From: UKL13-3 sp044353855
Lineage (GTDB): Bacteria; Bacteroidota; Bacteroidia; UKL13-3
DNA: 64,000 bases
NCBI GenBank assembly: GCA_044353855.1
Contig: JBILBF010000001.1
Span: forward strand, 62,001-126,000
Direction: 5' to 3'
This document shows positions 53,049 to 62,000 of this stretch, piece after piece. Within the stretch, counting starts at the first letter, position 1. Every line of letters begins with the position of its first letter. A model generated the notes under the pieces. It was not told where the DNA came from. It saw nothing but the letters and a program-made list of their open reading frames with translations, and did no database searches. Position numbers and translations under genes: made by a program.

Positions 53049-53732
53049 TTAGTTGTAAAAAGAACCGTTTTTCAGGTACAGTGTTTTGAGTAATGGACAA
53101 ATTTTATAGCGTTCATCATGTGTATCTTGGTATATAGCTTCAAGGGTCTCATATACCTCTTTCACCCCTATATTATCAGCCCACTCAAACGGCCCAAATG
53201 GATAATTGGTTCCCAGTTTCATGCTAATATCAATATCGCGCATCGTTGCTGTTCCTTCTTGCACGGTATAGCAAGCTTCATTTATAATCATCAATATAAT
53301 ACGGGGCGTAATAAAACCCACTCTATCGGCAACCAACTTATACTCCCAACCCAATGGTGCCAATATACTTTTTAACACATCCGAATGGGAAGTATCCAAC
53401 AATGAAACTTCGGCAAGGCTGCGGTTGATAAACGTTGGCAAAGCATTGATACCTATCAGCACACAGTCGATTTTATAGCCGCAATGATGAGCCGCTTGCG
53501 CCAAACTTTTTTTGGCAGCCGATACAAAAACTGGCTTATCTTTTAATGGCGCGTATGCTGCAAGTGCAGTTGAGTGGTCATCAAAATTTAAATCGAAAAT
53601 AATATCAAAGTCTTGCAGGTTTACTGTACCATAATTTTGGGTATCCAATACCGTCCAATCGATAGAAATAGCCGAAAGTTTTTGTTTCAACTCATCTGTT
53701 TTTATTTTTTCTCCTCGTGCAAGAATCTTCAT
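53049..53732 (-). CDS. 3-hydroxyacyl-CoA dehydrogenase-like protein, degenerate
   Basis: This 227-residue protein keeps the C-terminal dimerisation domain of 3-hydroxyacyl-CoA dehydrogenase (D-R-V-G-F-I-T-P-R near 137, then D-I-D-I-S-M-K-L-G-T-N-Y-P-F-G-P-F-E-W near 166-184). Its N-terminal half is shortened to about 100 residues and has no G-x-G-x-x-G NAD loop. The region aligning with the catalytic G-x-H-F-F-N-P reads G-I-N-A-L-P, so the His is absent. Oxidoreductase activity is unlikely. Its 3' end is 13 bases from the M1 aminopeptidase, so it heads that run. The role is unknown. Confidence 0.75.
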   Translation of the reverse strand: MKILARGEKIKTDELKQKLSAISIDWTVLDTQNYGTVNLQDFDIIFDLNFDDHSTALAAYAPLKDKPVFVSAAKKSLAQAAHHCGYKIDCVLIGINALPTFINRSLAEVSLLDTSHSDVLKSILAPLGWEYKLVADRVGFITPRIILMIINEACYTVQEGTATMRDIDISMKLGTNYPFGPFEWADNIGVKEVYETLEAIYQDTHDERYKICPLLKTLYLKNGSFYN

Positions 53733-53776
53733 GTTGGCAAACTATAATTGTAAACAAAAATAACAAACCTACAACC

Positions 53777-54160
53777 ATGGAAAAGAAAATAATTACAAGC
53801 ACCCATGCACCAGCACCTATAGGCCCTTACAGCCATGCCAACCTTATAGGCAATACACTTTATGTATCGGGGCAAGTAGCCAAAGATGCTCAAACAGGCG
53901 AAATGATGCAAAGTGATATAAAAGTAGAAACACGCAAAGTGATGGAAAATGCAAAAGCCATTTTAGCGGAAGCAGGTATGGATTTTACCCATGTGGTCAA
54001 AACAACTATTTTTTGTACCAACTTGGATGATTTTGCTGCCATCAATGAAGTGTATGGTTCATTTTTCACCGGCAATTTTCCCGCACGTGAGACGGTACAA
54101 GTAGTTCGATTGCCGTTACATGCTAACGTGGAAATTAGTGTGGTGGCGGTGAAAGGGTAA
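53777..54160 (+). CDS. ridA: RidA-family enamine/imine deaminase
   Basis: RidA hydrolyses reactive 2-aminoacrylate and related imines released by PLP enzymes. The 127-residue length is standard. Family phrases are A-P-A-P-I-G-P-Y-S-H-A (about 9-19), L-Y-V-S-G-Q-V-A near 28, and the catalytic Arg in P-A-R-E-T-V-Q-V near 104. The start at 53777 (M-E-K-K-I-I) is chosen over the upstream frame from 53717, which would overlap the divergent gene. A near -7 box, TATAATTG (53743-53750), lies 27 bases upstream. Confidence 0.93.
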   Translation: MEKKIITSTHAPAPIGPYSHANLIGNTLYVSGQVAKDAQTGEMMQSDIKVETRKVMENAKAILAEAGMDFTHVVKTTIFCTNLDDFAAINEVYGSFFTGNFPARETVQVVRLPLHANVEISVVAVKG

Positions 54161-54327
54161 TTTATATTCAAGTTTTCATTAGAAAAAAACTAGGGAACTA
54201 TTTATATTACCAAAGCCTGCTTCTACTCTTTCAAAAAATAGTGTATAAAATGTGTAGCATTTACGGGTAAAAAATTTGATTTTCGCCCGACACAAAAAAA
54301 TTCTACTACAAATTACACCATTTCACT

Positions 54328-56517
54328 ATGTCAACACTTCGTTTTAAAGCACTTGAAATTGCTCAAAGCCGCGCACAAGTAAATGTAAATTTACCTTCTG
54401 CAAAGGTTTCCGATTATTTTAATATGAATGTATTTAACGATATGGCCATGCAATCTTTTTTATCAAAAGAAGCATACAAAGCTGTTTCGAATGCAATTAA
54501 TAGCGGAACAAAAATAGACAGGATAATGGCGGATCAAATTGCTGCTGGTATGAAAAACTGGGCAATGAGCAAAGGTGTTTCGCATTATACACATTGGTTT
54601 CAGCCTTTAACAGGCGCTACTGCCGAAAAACACGATGCCTTTTTTGAACCAACTGAAGATGGCCGAAGTATTGAAAAATTTGCAGGAAGTGCATTGGTGC
54701 AACAAGAGCCTGATGCCTCGAGTTTTCCTAACGGTGGCTTAAGAAATACCTTTGAAGCTCGCGGATACACTGCATGGGATCCATCATCGCCTGCTTTTAT
54801 TATGGAAAGCCCTAATGGCAACACACTTTGTATTCCAACTATTTTTGTGGCCTACACAGGTGAGGCATTGGATTATAAAGCGCCTTTGCTTAAAGCTTTG
54901 CATGCTGTAGAATCAGCTGTGGTAAATATATGTGCAGCTTATTTTGACAAAAACATTAACAAAGCTATTGCCTCATTGGGCATTGAGCAGGAATATTTTT
55001 TGATTGATGCTGCTCTAAACAATGCTCGCCCCGATTTGATGTTAACCGGACGTACGTTGTTGGGTTTAGCTCCCGAAAAAGGACAACAATTAGAGGATCA
55101 TTATTTTGGTTCAATCCCTCCACGCGTTCAAAGTTTTATGGTGGATTTTGAAATGGAATGTTACAAATTAGGTATACCCTTAAAAACACGCCACAATGAA
55201 GTAGCACCTTCGCAATATGAATGTGCGCCTATGTTTGAAGAAGTGAATTTAGCTATTGACCACAACCAATTGCTAATGGATGTGATGGAAAAAGTAGCAC
55301 AGCGCCATGGCTTTAAAGTATTGTTACATGAAAAACCTTTTGCTGGTGTAAATGGAAGTGGCAAACACAATAATTGGAGTTTGATTACCAACACAGGTGT
55401 AAACTTGCTTTCGCCTGGTAAAACTCCCGAAACCAACTTACAGTTTTTAACGTTTTTTGTAAACACCATCAAGGCTGTTTTCGATAATGCTGATTTGATG
55501 CGTGCAAGTATTGCTAGTGCCGCCAACGATCACCGCTTGGGAGCTAATGAAGCCCCTCCAGCCATTATGAGTGTATTTATTGGTTCGCAATTGACACAGG
55601 TATTAGAGGATTTAGTTTCGACCAAAGCTAAAACGGTGGTAAGCAAAAGCTCTAAAACATCTATTGATATTCAAAAAATACCTGAAATTTTATTGGATAA
55701 TACCGATAGAAACAGAACATCACCTTTTGCCTTTACTGGAAATAAATTTGAATTCCGTGCCGTTGGATCATCCGCCAATAGCGCAAATGCAATGATTGTA
55801 TTAAATGCAATAATGGCCGATCAGCTTACCAAATTTAAAACCGAAGTAGATGCCCAACTTAAAAAAGGCAAAAAGAAAGAAGAAGCTATTTTGGATATTT
55901 TGAAAGGGTACTATAAAGCTACCAAAAGTATTTTGTTTGAAGGAAACGGATATGGCGATGCTTGGGTAAAAGAAGCCGCTAAACGTGGTTTATCAAATGT
56001 GAAAACAACTCCCGAAGCATTGAATGCGTATATTTCGAAAACAGCCAAAACAGTTTTTGACCGTAATGGTATTTTTAACGAACGTGAATTGGAGGCTCGT
56101 TATGAAATTATGCAAGAAAGCTATGTGAAAAAAATCGACATAGAAGCCAAAGTATTAGCCCAATTAGCTATTTCGCATGTTATTCCAAGTGCATTAAGTT
56201 ACCAACTAAAGTTAAGCGAAAATGTAGCTGCTTTAAAAACAATTGGCATTGCTAAAACCGGTTACGAAGCACAGTTTAAATTTATTGAAGAAATTTCGAA
56301 ATATGTAAAACATATACGTGAGAGTGTAGAAAAAATGATAGCTGAAGGCGACAAAGCTCATCATATTGAAAACACACACAAACGGGCATTGGCATTTTGC
56401 CACAAAGTAAAACCCCTTTTTGATGAAATTCGCAAGAGCAGTGATGCGCTCGAGTTTATCATTGAAGACGACTTGTGGAAGTTGCCAAAATACAGAGAAC
56501 TTTTATTCGTTAAATAA
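54328..56517 (+). CDS. glnN: Glutamine synthetase type III
   Basis: GSIII makes glutamine from glutamate, ammonia and ATP. The 729-residue length is that of type III enzymes, much longer than type I (about 470). The family N-terminus is clear (V-S-D-Y-F-N-M-N-V-F near 27-36, H-Y-T-H-W-F-Q-P-L-T-G near 80-90). The catalytic core has G-K-H-N-N-W-S near 346 and N-D-H-R-L-G-A-N-E-A-P-P near 397. A long helical C-terminus follows. The 167-base gap before it shows no exact -7 box, and I saw no nitrogen-regulatory site. With ald and glmS it is one of three genes here using glutamine or ammonia. Confidence 0.96.
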   Translation: MSTLRFKALEIAQSRAQVNVNLPSAKVSDYFNMNVFNDMAMQSFLSKEAYKAVSNAINSGTKIDRIMADQIAAGMKNWAMSKGVSHYTHWFQPLTGATAEKHDAFFEPTEDGRSIEKFAGSALVQQEPDASSFPNGGLRNTFEARGYTAWDPSSPAFIMESPNGNTLCIPTIFVAYTGEALDYKAPLLKALHAVESAVVNICAAYFDKNINKAIASLGIEQEYFLIDAALNNARPDLMLTGRTLLGLAPEKGQQLEDHYFGSIPPRVQSFMVDFEMECYKLGIPLKTRHNEVAPSQYECAPMFEEVNLAIDHNQLLMDVMEKVAQRHGFKVLLHEKPFAGVNGSGKHNNWSLITNTGVNLLSPGKTPETNLQFLTFFVNTIKAVFDNADLMRASIASAANDHRLGANEAPPAIMSVFIGSQLTQVLEDLVSTKAKTVVSKSSKTSIDIQKIPEILLDNTDRNRTSPFAFTGNKFEFRAVGSSANSANAMIVLNAIMADQLTKFKTEVDAQLKKGKKKEEAILDILKGYYKATKSILFEGNGYGDAWVKEAAKRGLSNVKTTPEALNAYISKTAKTVFDRNGIFNERELEARYEIMQESYVKKIDIEAKVLAQLAISHVIPSALSYQLKLSENVAALKTIGIAKTGYEAQFKFIEEISKYVKHIRESVEKMIAEGDKAHHIENTHKRALAFCHKVKPLFDEIRKSSDALEFIIEDDLWKLPKYRELLFVK

Positions 56518-56563
56518 TTTTACTATACTTGTTTTTATTGTTTAACGGAAAACGCCAAAAAAA

Positions 56564-58612
56564 ATGAATAAGACTAACTCTTTTGTCTTTGTAGGACTAC
56601 TTATATCTATAGCAGCTATTTTTTATGCCTGTGGCCCCTCTAAAGGAAGTATGGGCGCTGCTCGTGAGGCATTTAAGAAAAAAGAATATTTTACAGCAGG
56701 TGAAAATTATAAGGCCGTTTACAGCAAAACCAAAGTAAAAGACGAAAAAAACGAAGCTTGTTTTCAAACTGCTGAATGTTACAGATTGGTAAATGATATG
56801 AAAAATGCTGAGAATTGGTACCGTAAAGCTGTAAAAGGCGACCCTACAAATACTGAAGCTGTTTTAAAACTTGCACAAAGTTTAAAAGCAAATGCCAAAT
56901 ACTCGGAAGCCATTGTTGAATTAAACAATTACAAAAGGAAAAACCCTTCGAATGCTCGAGTTGATTATGAAATAAGAGGATGTGAGTTGGCATTAAAATG
57001 GAAAAATGAAAAAACCCGTTATGTTGTTGAAAACGTAAAGGCATTAAACACTAAGTGGAGTGATTTTTCGCCCATGATGTACAAAAAAAATGAACTCTAT
57101 TTTACATCAGATAGAGAAAAAGGCGCAAGCGGAAAAATGTTTGGGTGGACAGGTAATGGATATACCGATATATACAAAGTTGTTTACAAAGCCGATAAGA
57201 AAAACCCTAATAGCATCAAGTATGAAATACCAGCTTTAGTAGATAAAGATTTGGTTAATACGCCTTATAATGATGGTGCTGTATGTTTTGATGCCAAAGG
57301 AGGAACCATGTATTTTACTCAGTGTAACGGTAAAGATGGAAAAGGTGCAAATTGTAGAATATTTTCATCGGCAGCAACAGGTACCACTTGGGGCGAACCA
57401 CAAGTTCTTTCATTTAGTAATGACTCCATTACCTGCGGTCATCCTTGCTTAAATAAAGCAGGAGATGTCCTCTTTTTCTCGTCAGATATGCCGGGTGGAT
57501 TTGGAGGAAAAGATATTTGGTATGTAACCTATAGCAAACGAGGTAAAACATGGGGTGACCCCATAAATTTAGGAGAAACGATTAATACTGATGGCGATGA
57601 TATGTATCCATTTGTAGCGGATGATGGCACTTTGTATTTTTCTTCAAATGGACATGTTGGCTTAGGAGGTGTAGATATATATTACTCAAAAGGCGAAAAT
57701 ACCGATTGGAGTGAGCCTGTAAACATGAAAAGTCCCATAAACTCATCGGGTGATGATTTTGCCATGACCTTGGCCAAAGATAAAGAAAGCGGTTACTATA
57801 GTTCGAATAGAGAAGGAGGCCGCGGACAAGATGATATTTACCGCTTTTACATGACTCCATTGGTGTATACATTGAGTGGTGTAGTGCGGGATTCAATTAC
57901 CAAAGAATTACTTCCTAATGCATTTATTTCCATCACAAATAGTACCGATACTGGGAAACTCGTAATTAAAACAGATGCTGCTGGTGCTTATAAAATTACG
58001 TTAAAAGCAAAAACTGATTATGAGCTTTTTGCAGCTAAACCCGACTTTTATGATAGTAAAATTGAAACTCAAACAACTCGAGGACTCGAGTATTCTACTG
58101 ATTTGATTCAAAACTTTACCCTATTAGAATTTGATTTTACAACAGTATTTACATTAGAAGGTATTTATTATGATTTGGATAAAGCAAATATTCGCCAAGA
58201 TGCTGCTATGATTTTGGATACAATGGTTCAATTGCTCAATAAGTATCCTAAAATTAGAATTGAATTAGGTTCACATACGGATTGTCGTGCTGATTCGGCT
58301 TACAACCAAGACCTTTCGCAAAGACGTGCTGATTCGGCTGTTGCCTTCATCAGTAAAAAAGGAATTGATATAGAGCGCATGGTTGCCAAAGGATATGGCG
58401 AAACTGCCTTGGTAAATGATTGTGGATGTGAAGGGGCTTATGTAAAACGTAAATGTATTGAAGAAGAACACCAACTGAATCGTAGAACAACTTTTAGATT
58501 ATTGGACAACAAGTATATCCCTAAAAACAAAGCGGAGATGAAAGCTACAAACGATAAAACATTAGCTCCTAAAGGAACAAAGCCAGGAACAACTCCTCCA
58601 CCTAGAAGGTAA
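56564..58612 (+). CDS. PorE-like OmpA-family lipoprotein (TPR, propeller, carboxypeptidase-regulatory and OmpA domains)
   Basis: This 682-residue envelope lipoprotein has a lipobox with Cys23 (F-Y-A-C). Domains in order: tetratricopeptide repeats (about 30-140), a PD40/WD40-like beta-propeller (about 165-430), a carboxypeptidase-regulatory-like domain (about 434-520, starting L-S-G-V-V-R-D), and an OmpA peptidoglycan-binding domain (about 525-655) with Y-Y-D-L-D-K-A-N-I-R and S-H-T-D-C-R-A-D-S. This order and length match PorE, the T9SS component that ties the apparatus to peptidoglycan. Bacteroidota carry many paralogues with the same layout, so PorE itself is not proven. It is monocistronic with its own terminator. 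Confidence 0.85.
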   Translation: MNKTNSFVFVGLLISIAAIFYACGPSKGSMGAAREAFKKKEYFTAGENYKAVYSKTKVKDEKNEACFQTAECYRLVNDMKNAENWYRKAVKGDPTNTEAVLKLAQSLKANAKYSEAIVELNNYKRKNPSNARVDYEIRGCELALKWKNEKTRYVVENVKALNTKWSDFSPMMYKKNELYFTSDREKGASGKMFGWTGNGYTDIYKVVYKADKKNPNSIKYEIPALVDKDLVNTPYNDGAVCFDAKGGTMYFTQCNGKDGKGANCRIFSSAATGTTWGEPQVLSFSNDSITCGHPCLNKAGDVLFFSSDMPGGFGGKDIWYVTYSKRGKTWGDPINLGETINTDGDDMYPFVADDGTLYFSSNGHVGLGGVDIYYSKGENTDWSEPVNMKSPINSSGDDFAMTLAKDKESGYYSSNREGGRGQDDIYRFYMTPLVYTLSGVVRDSITKELLPNAFISITNSTDTGKLVIKTDAAGAYKITLKAKTDYELFAAKPDFYDSKIETQTTRGLEYSTDLIQNFTLLEFDFTTVFTLEGIYYDLDKANIRQDAAMILDTMVQLLNKYPKIRIELGSHTDCRADSAYNQDLSQRRADSAVAFISKKGIDIERMVAKGYGETALVNDCGCEGAYVKRKCIEEEHQLNRRTTFRLLDNKYIPKNKAEMKATNDKTLAPKGTKPGTTPPPRR

Positions 58613-58630
58613 ATGCTTCTTTTAATAAGT

Positions 58631-58665
58631 AAAAACCTATAAGATTGAATCTTATAGGTTTTTTT
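58631..58665 (+). terminator. Rho-independent terminator after the PorE-like gene
   Basis: A 13-bp stem (AAAACCTATAAGA with TCTTATAGGTTTT) closes a 5-base loop, TTGAA, followed by T. It begins 19 bases after the stop. Confidence 0.9.
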
Positions 58666-58937
58666 ATGACTTTATATTTGTCCTTAAAAGCTACTCTATT
58701 TGTCAAAAAGTTAACCAACTTTCTAATGAAAGCCTGGTTTATTAATTAATCTAATACGTTTTAAAACAGTGAGCATAATGACTATAATGGGTACAACTAT
58801 TATACAGCTTACTAACTAATCTACAACTCAACTGATATCATCAATTGGATAAGTGTAGAGAATTTCGAGTAGCAATAGTGTTAAAAATTAACTGTCAATA
58901 CCATAAATCCAACATACCTAACCAACCAAATTGTTGT
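58666..58937. other. Gene-free stretch between two convergent terminators
   Basis: The gap from 58613 to 59009 is the only one over 300 bases. Apart from the terminators at each end it is AT-rich sequence in which I see no reading frame, RNA gene, repeat or clear promoter. Confidence 0.6.
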
Positions 58938-58973
58938 AAAAAAAAACAGTAGTAAGAATAACCTTACTACTGT
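58938..58973 (-). terminator. Rho-independent terminator of the second giant T9SS gene
   Basis: On the minus strand ACAGTAGTAAG pairs with CTTACTACTGT across a 6-base loop and runs into a stretch of nine T. It begins 36 bases after the stop codon. Confidence 0.9.
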
Positions 58974-59009
58974 CTTGGATTAAAAGTAATACTTATTTTA
59001 ATCGATCGA

Positions 59010-62000
59010 TTAGTCTTTTAAAACTTTAAACTGTGTAATTGCTCCATTGTTAAGTAATGTAACAATATACATTCCTTTATTGAGTTCCGTTGTTTGAATG
59101 GTCCATTTTCCAGTAACGTATTCTATTGGTAAGCTGAGCTCTTTACCAAATAAGTCGTACATTTTAATTGTAGCATTTTGTAGTAATTGTTTATCTTTTA
59201 CTTCTACAACCAACACATCATTTGCAGGAACTGGATACACAGATACATTGGCTGCACTTAATGTAGGAGCTTGTTTGTAAGAAACCGATACCAATTGAGA
59301 GTATGCAAATGCTCCATTTGCATCTACTTGTTTCAAACGGTAATAGTTGGTGCTAGTCAATACAGGTGAAATATCAGTAAACATATAATTAACCACTTTG
59401 CTACTTTGTTTAGCAGCTTTTGTTGTGCCAATTTTTACGAATGTTTTAGCGTCTACACTACGCTCTATGTCAAATCGATCACTTCCTTGTTCACTTGCAG
59501 TTTTCCATGTTAAAGCTGTTTGGTTTTGGCTTGTACGTTCAGCTGAAAATGCAATGAGATTAACTGGTAATGAAGTAGCATTGGGATCAAACAGAATATA
59601 AAAACGAGTAGCTAAAATTGAAGCAGCATCAGGTGTTGCAAATGAATACACTGGATTTACACGTAGATCTTGGGTTTTACCTAAATAGGAATCGTATAAT
59701 GTAAAACCAAGAGTTGCATCAAATGATGTTACACCAGTAAAGTTTATACTGTAATCATTACCAACAATCGTTTTGGCATCTATATTTATCCTATTGTGTA
59801 ACACATCAAAACCAGGAACAACACAAATAGCGTATTTAGTAGAGTCATCTGGTGTATACAACTGCATCTGATCTGTTGAGAACCCAATTTTCATTGCCTC
59901 TTCTGCTACATTGTATGACCAGTTTGCATTGGCTTTTTGCACTACTGCAACCTCATCTAGGTAATCAGTGCTTGATGATTTAAACAATTTGATGCGAAGT
60001 ACATTTTGCTCGGCAGGTTGCGTTTTAAAGAAAGCATAACCGCCCTGTGCTACTGTTTTGGCACTTTCGGCAATCGACATGCTTGATGCAGCAGCAACAA
60101 CTGTTTGGATCCAGAATGATTGTCCTGGAGAAATATAGCGAGACATTCCATTTACCGCTATTCCTCCAATGGTATAGTATCCATAAGTTCCGATTGCAGT
60201 ATTCGGGCGGAAAGTAGAAATTGTACTCGATAAATTAGTAAAACTGATACCTGGGGATTCCAAATCAATGGTAGCCTGAAATGGATTACCCACCAAAGAA
60301 TAACGATTGGCTGCTGCTCCCCCTGTTAAAATTTGCGTTCCAATTGCAAGTGTTCCGGTAGCTACTAAAGTAGTATCTGAAGGATTCAATGTACCTGCAA
60401 ATATAGAATCGCAATTTTGTAAACGACTGCCTCTATAAAACACCCGATAACCAATACCTGTTTGCAATTCAGTTGCATTGGTATTGGGCAAAGCCAACCA
60501 AGTGTCTGTAGCCGCATTCCTGGTATAGAAGGATGACCTATTAGATGGAGTTGGATCAAACCCATTGCTATTAGCTGTAATTGCAGGACATAAAGTTCCT
60601 CCAGTACCTGCACCAGTAATAAGAACTTGTTTTTGCCAGTTATCATCAATACCGTTGCTGGTAGTAACAGAAGAGGCCAAAAAGCGCCAGCGTTCATTCG
60701 TTGAGACAGGTTGACCATCTATAAAACGTTGCACCACCACATTGCCCGATACATTTCCTGTTCCAGTAACTACATCTAGTTGTGCACTTGTTGCAATAGC
60801 GGATGAGACAAATACCAGATTTCCATTGGCAGCCAATGTTCCATCGGTGAGGGTTAACACACCAATTAAACGTAATTCATTACCAAGTATGATTGCATCG
60901 GCACCCGAAGCACGCGATACCGTAAGATTATTCAAGCTACGGGTATCTGTTGAGGTTTGAGTCATGTTTAAAGTTCCAGCATCATCTGGATTTGAACCTA
61001 TTGTTATGCTTGAAGCTGCACTGCCTGTAATGGTACCTGTTTCTGCTGGATTGATAATTCCGTTTAGAACAAGCGTATTGCCATTCAGAACGAGTATAGC
61101 AAATGTAGTTGTAATAGATAGGGTATCTCCAACAGTAATAACACCTGCTAATGTTCTGGTACGAATACCTGAGGTTGCTTTTCCATATAGTCCACCAGAG
61201 TATGTTCCTATTGGTATTGTTTGATTTCCATTGGCATCAAACTGAAGTCTGAAACTCCAAGTTTTAGCTGATGGAATGGGTGTAGCTGATACACTTTGAG
61301 TTCTTAGCAGGCCGGCTCCACTTGTTGTAAGAGTTGCGCCTGATAGTGTATTTGCAACTATATTTAAGGTATTACCTGAAGCTATATTGATAACTCCATT
61401 CACAAATATGGATACACCAATTGTTTTGGTATTGCCACCTGTAAAAGATACATTGTTAAAAGGAAAATTTGCAGCCAAAGTAATTGTTTGTGCAGCAGCT
61501 GATGTAAACACAATGGTACTTCCAGTTGTGGTGTAAACAGCAGCACCTGTATTGGCAGTAAAGGTTCTTCCAATATTGATATTTCCTAGATTAGAAAAGG
61601 TGCGGTTTCCACCAGCAACATTCAAATCAAGATTATAGGTTCCGTCTACTACAGTTTGCGCACTTGCTGAACTGTATGTTATGTTTTGTGTCCAGTCTTT
61701 GCCCGATGGAATAGGAGTGGCTGTAGTGTTCCAGGTTGTGATGGTTCCGACACCTGAAATAGTGCTTAGTGTTCCATCCAATAAGAATGTTGACATATCT
61801 AATGTAGCCGAAACGTTTAAGGTCCCGTTAACTGTGATATCCCCCAATGCTGTTTTGTTACCGGTTGTGGTGATGGTCAAATTATTGTATATACCCAGGG
61901 CTACATTTTGAGTAGCGGCACTATACGTTACACTGGGTGCCCATGTTACTCCATTTGGTAATGGTGACGCTCCAGTATGTGTAGTTGTTACCGAACCGGT

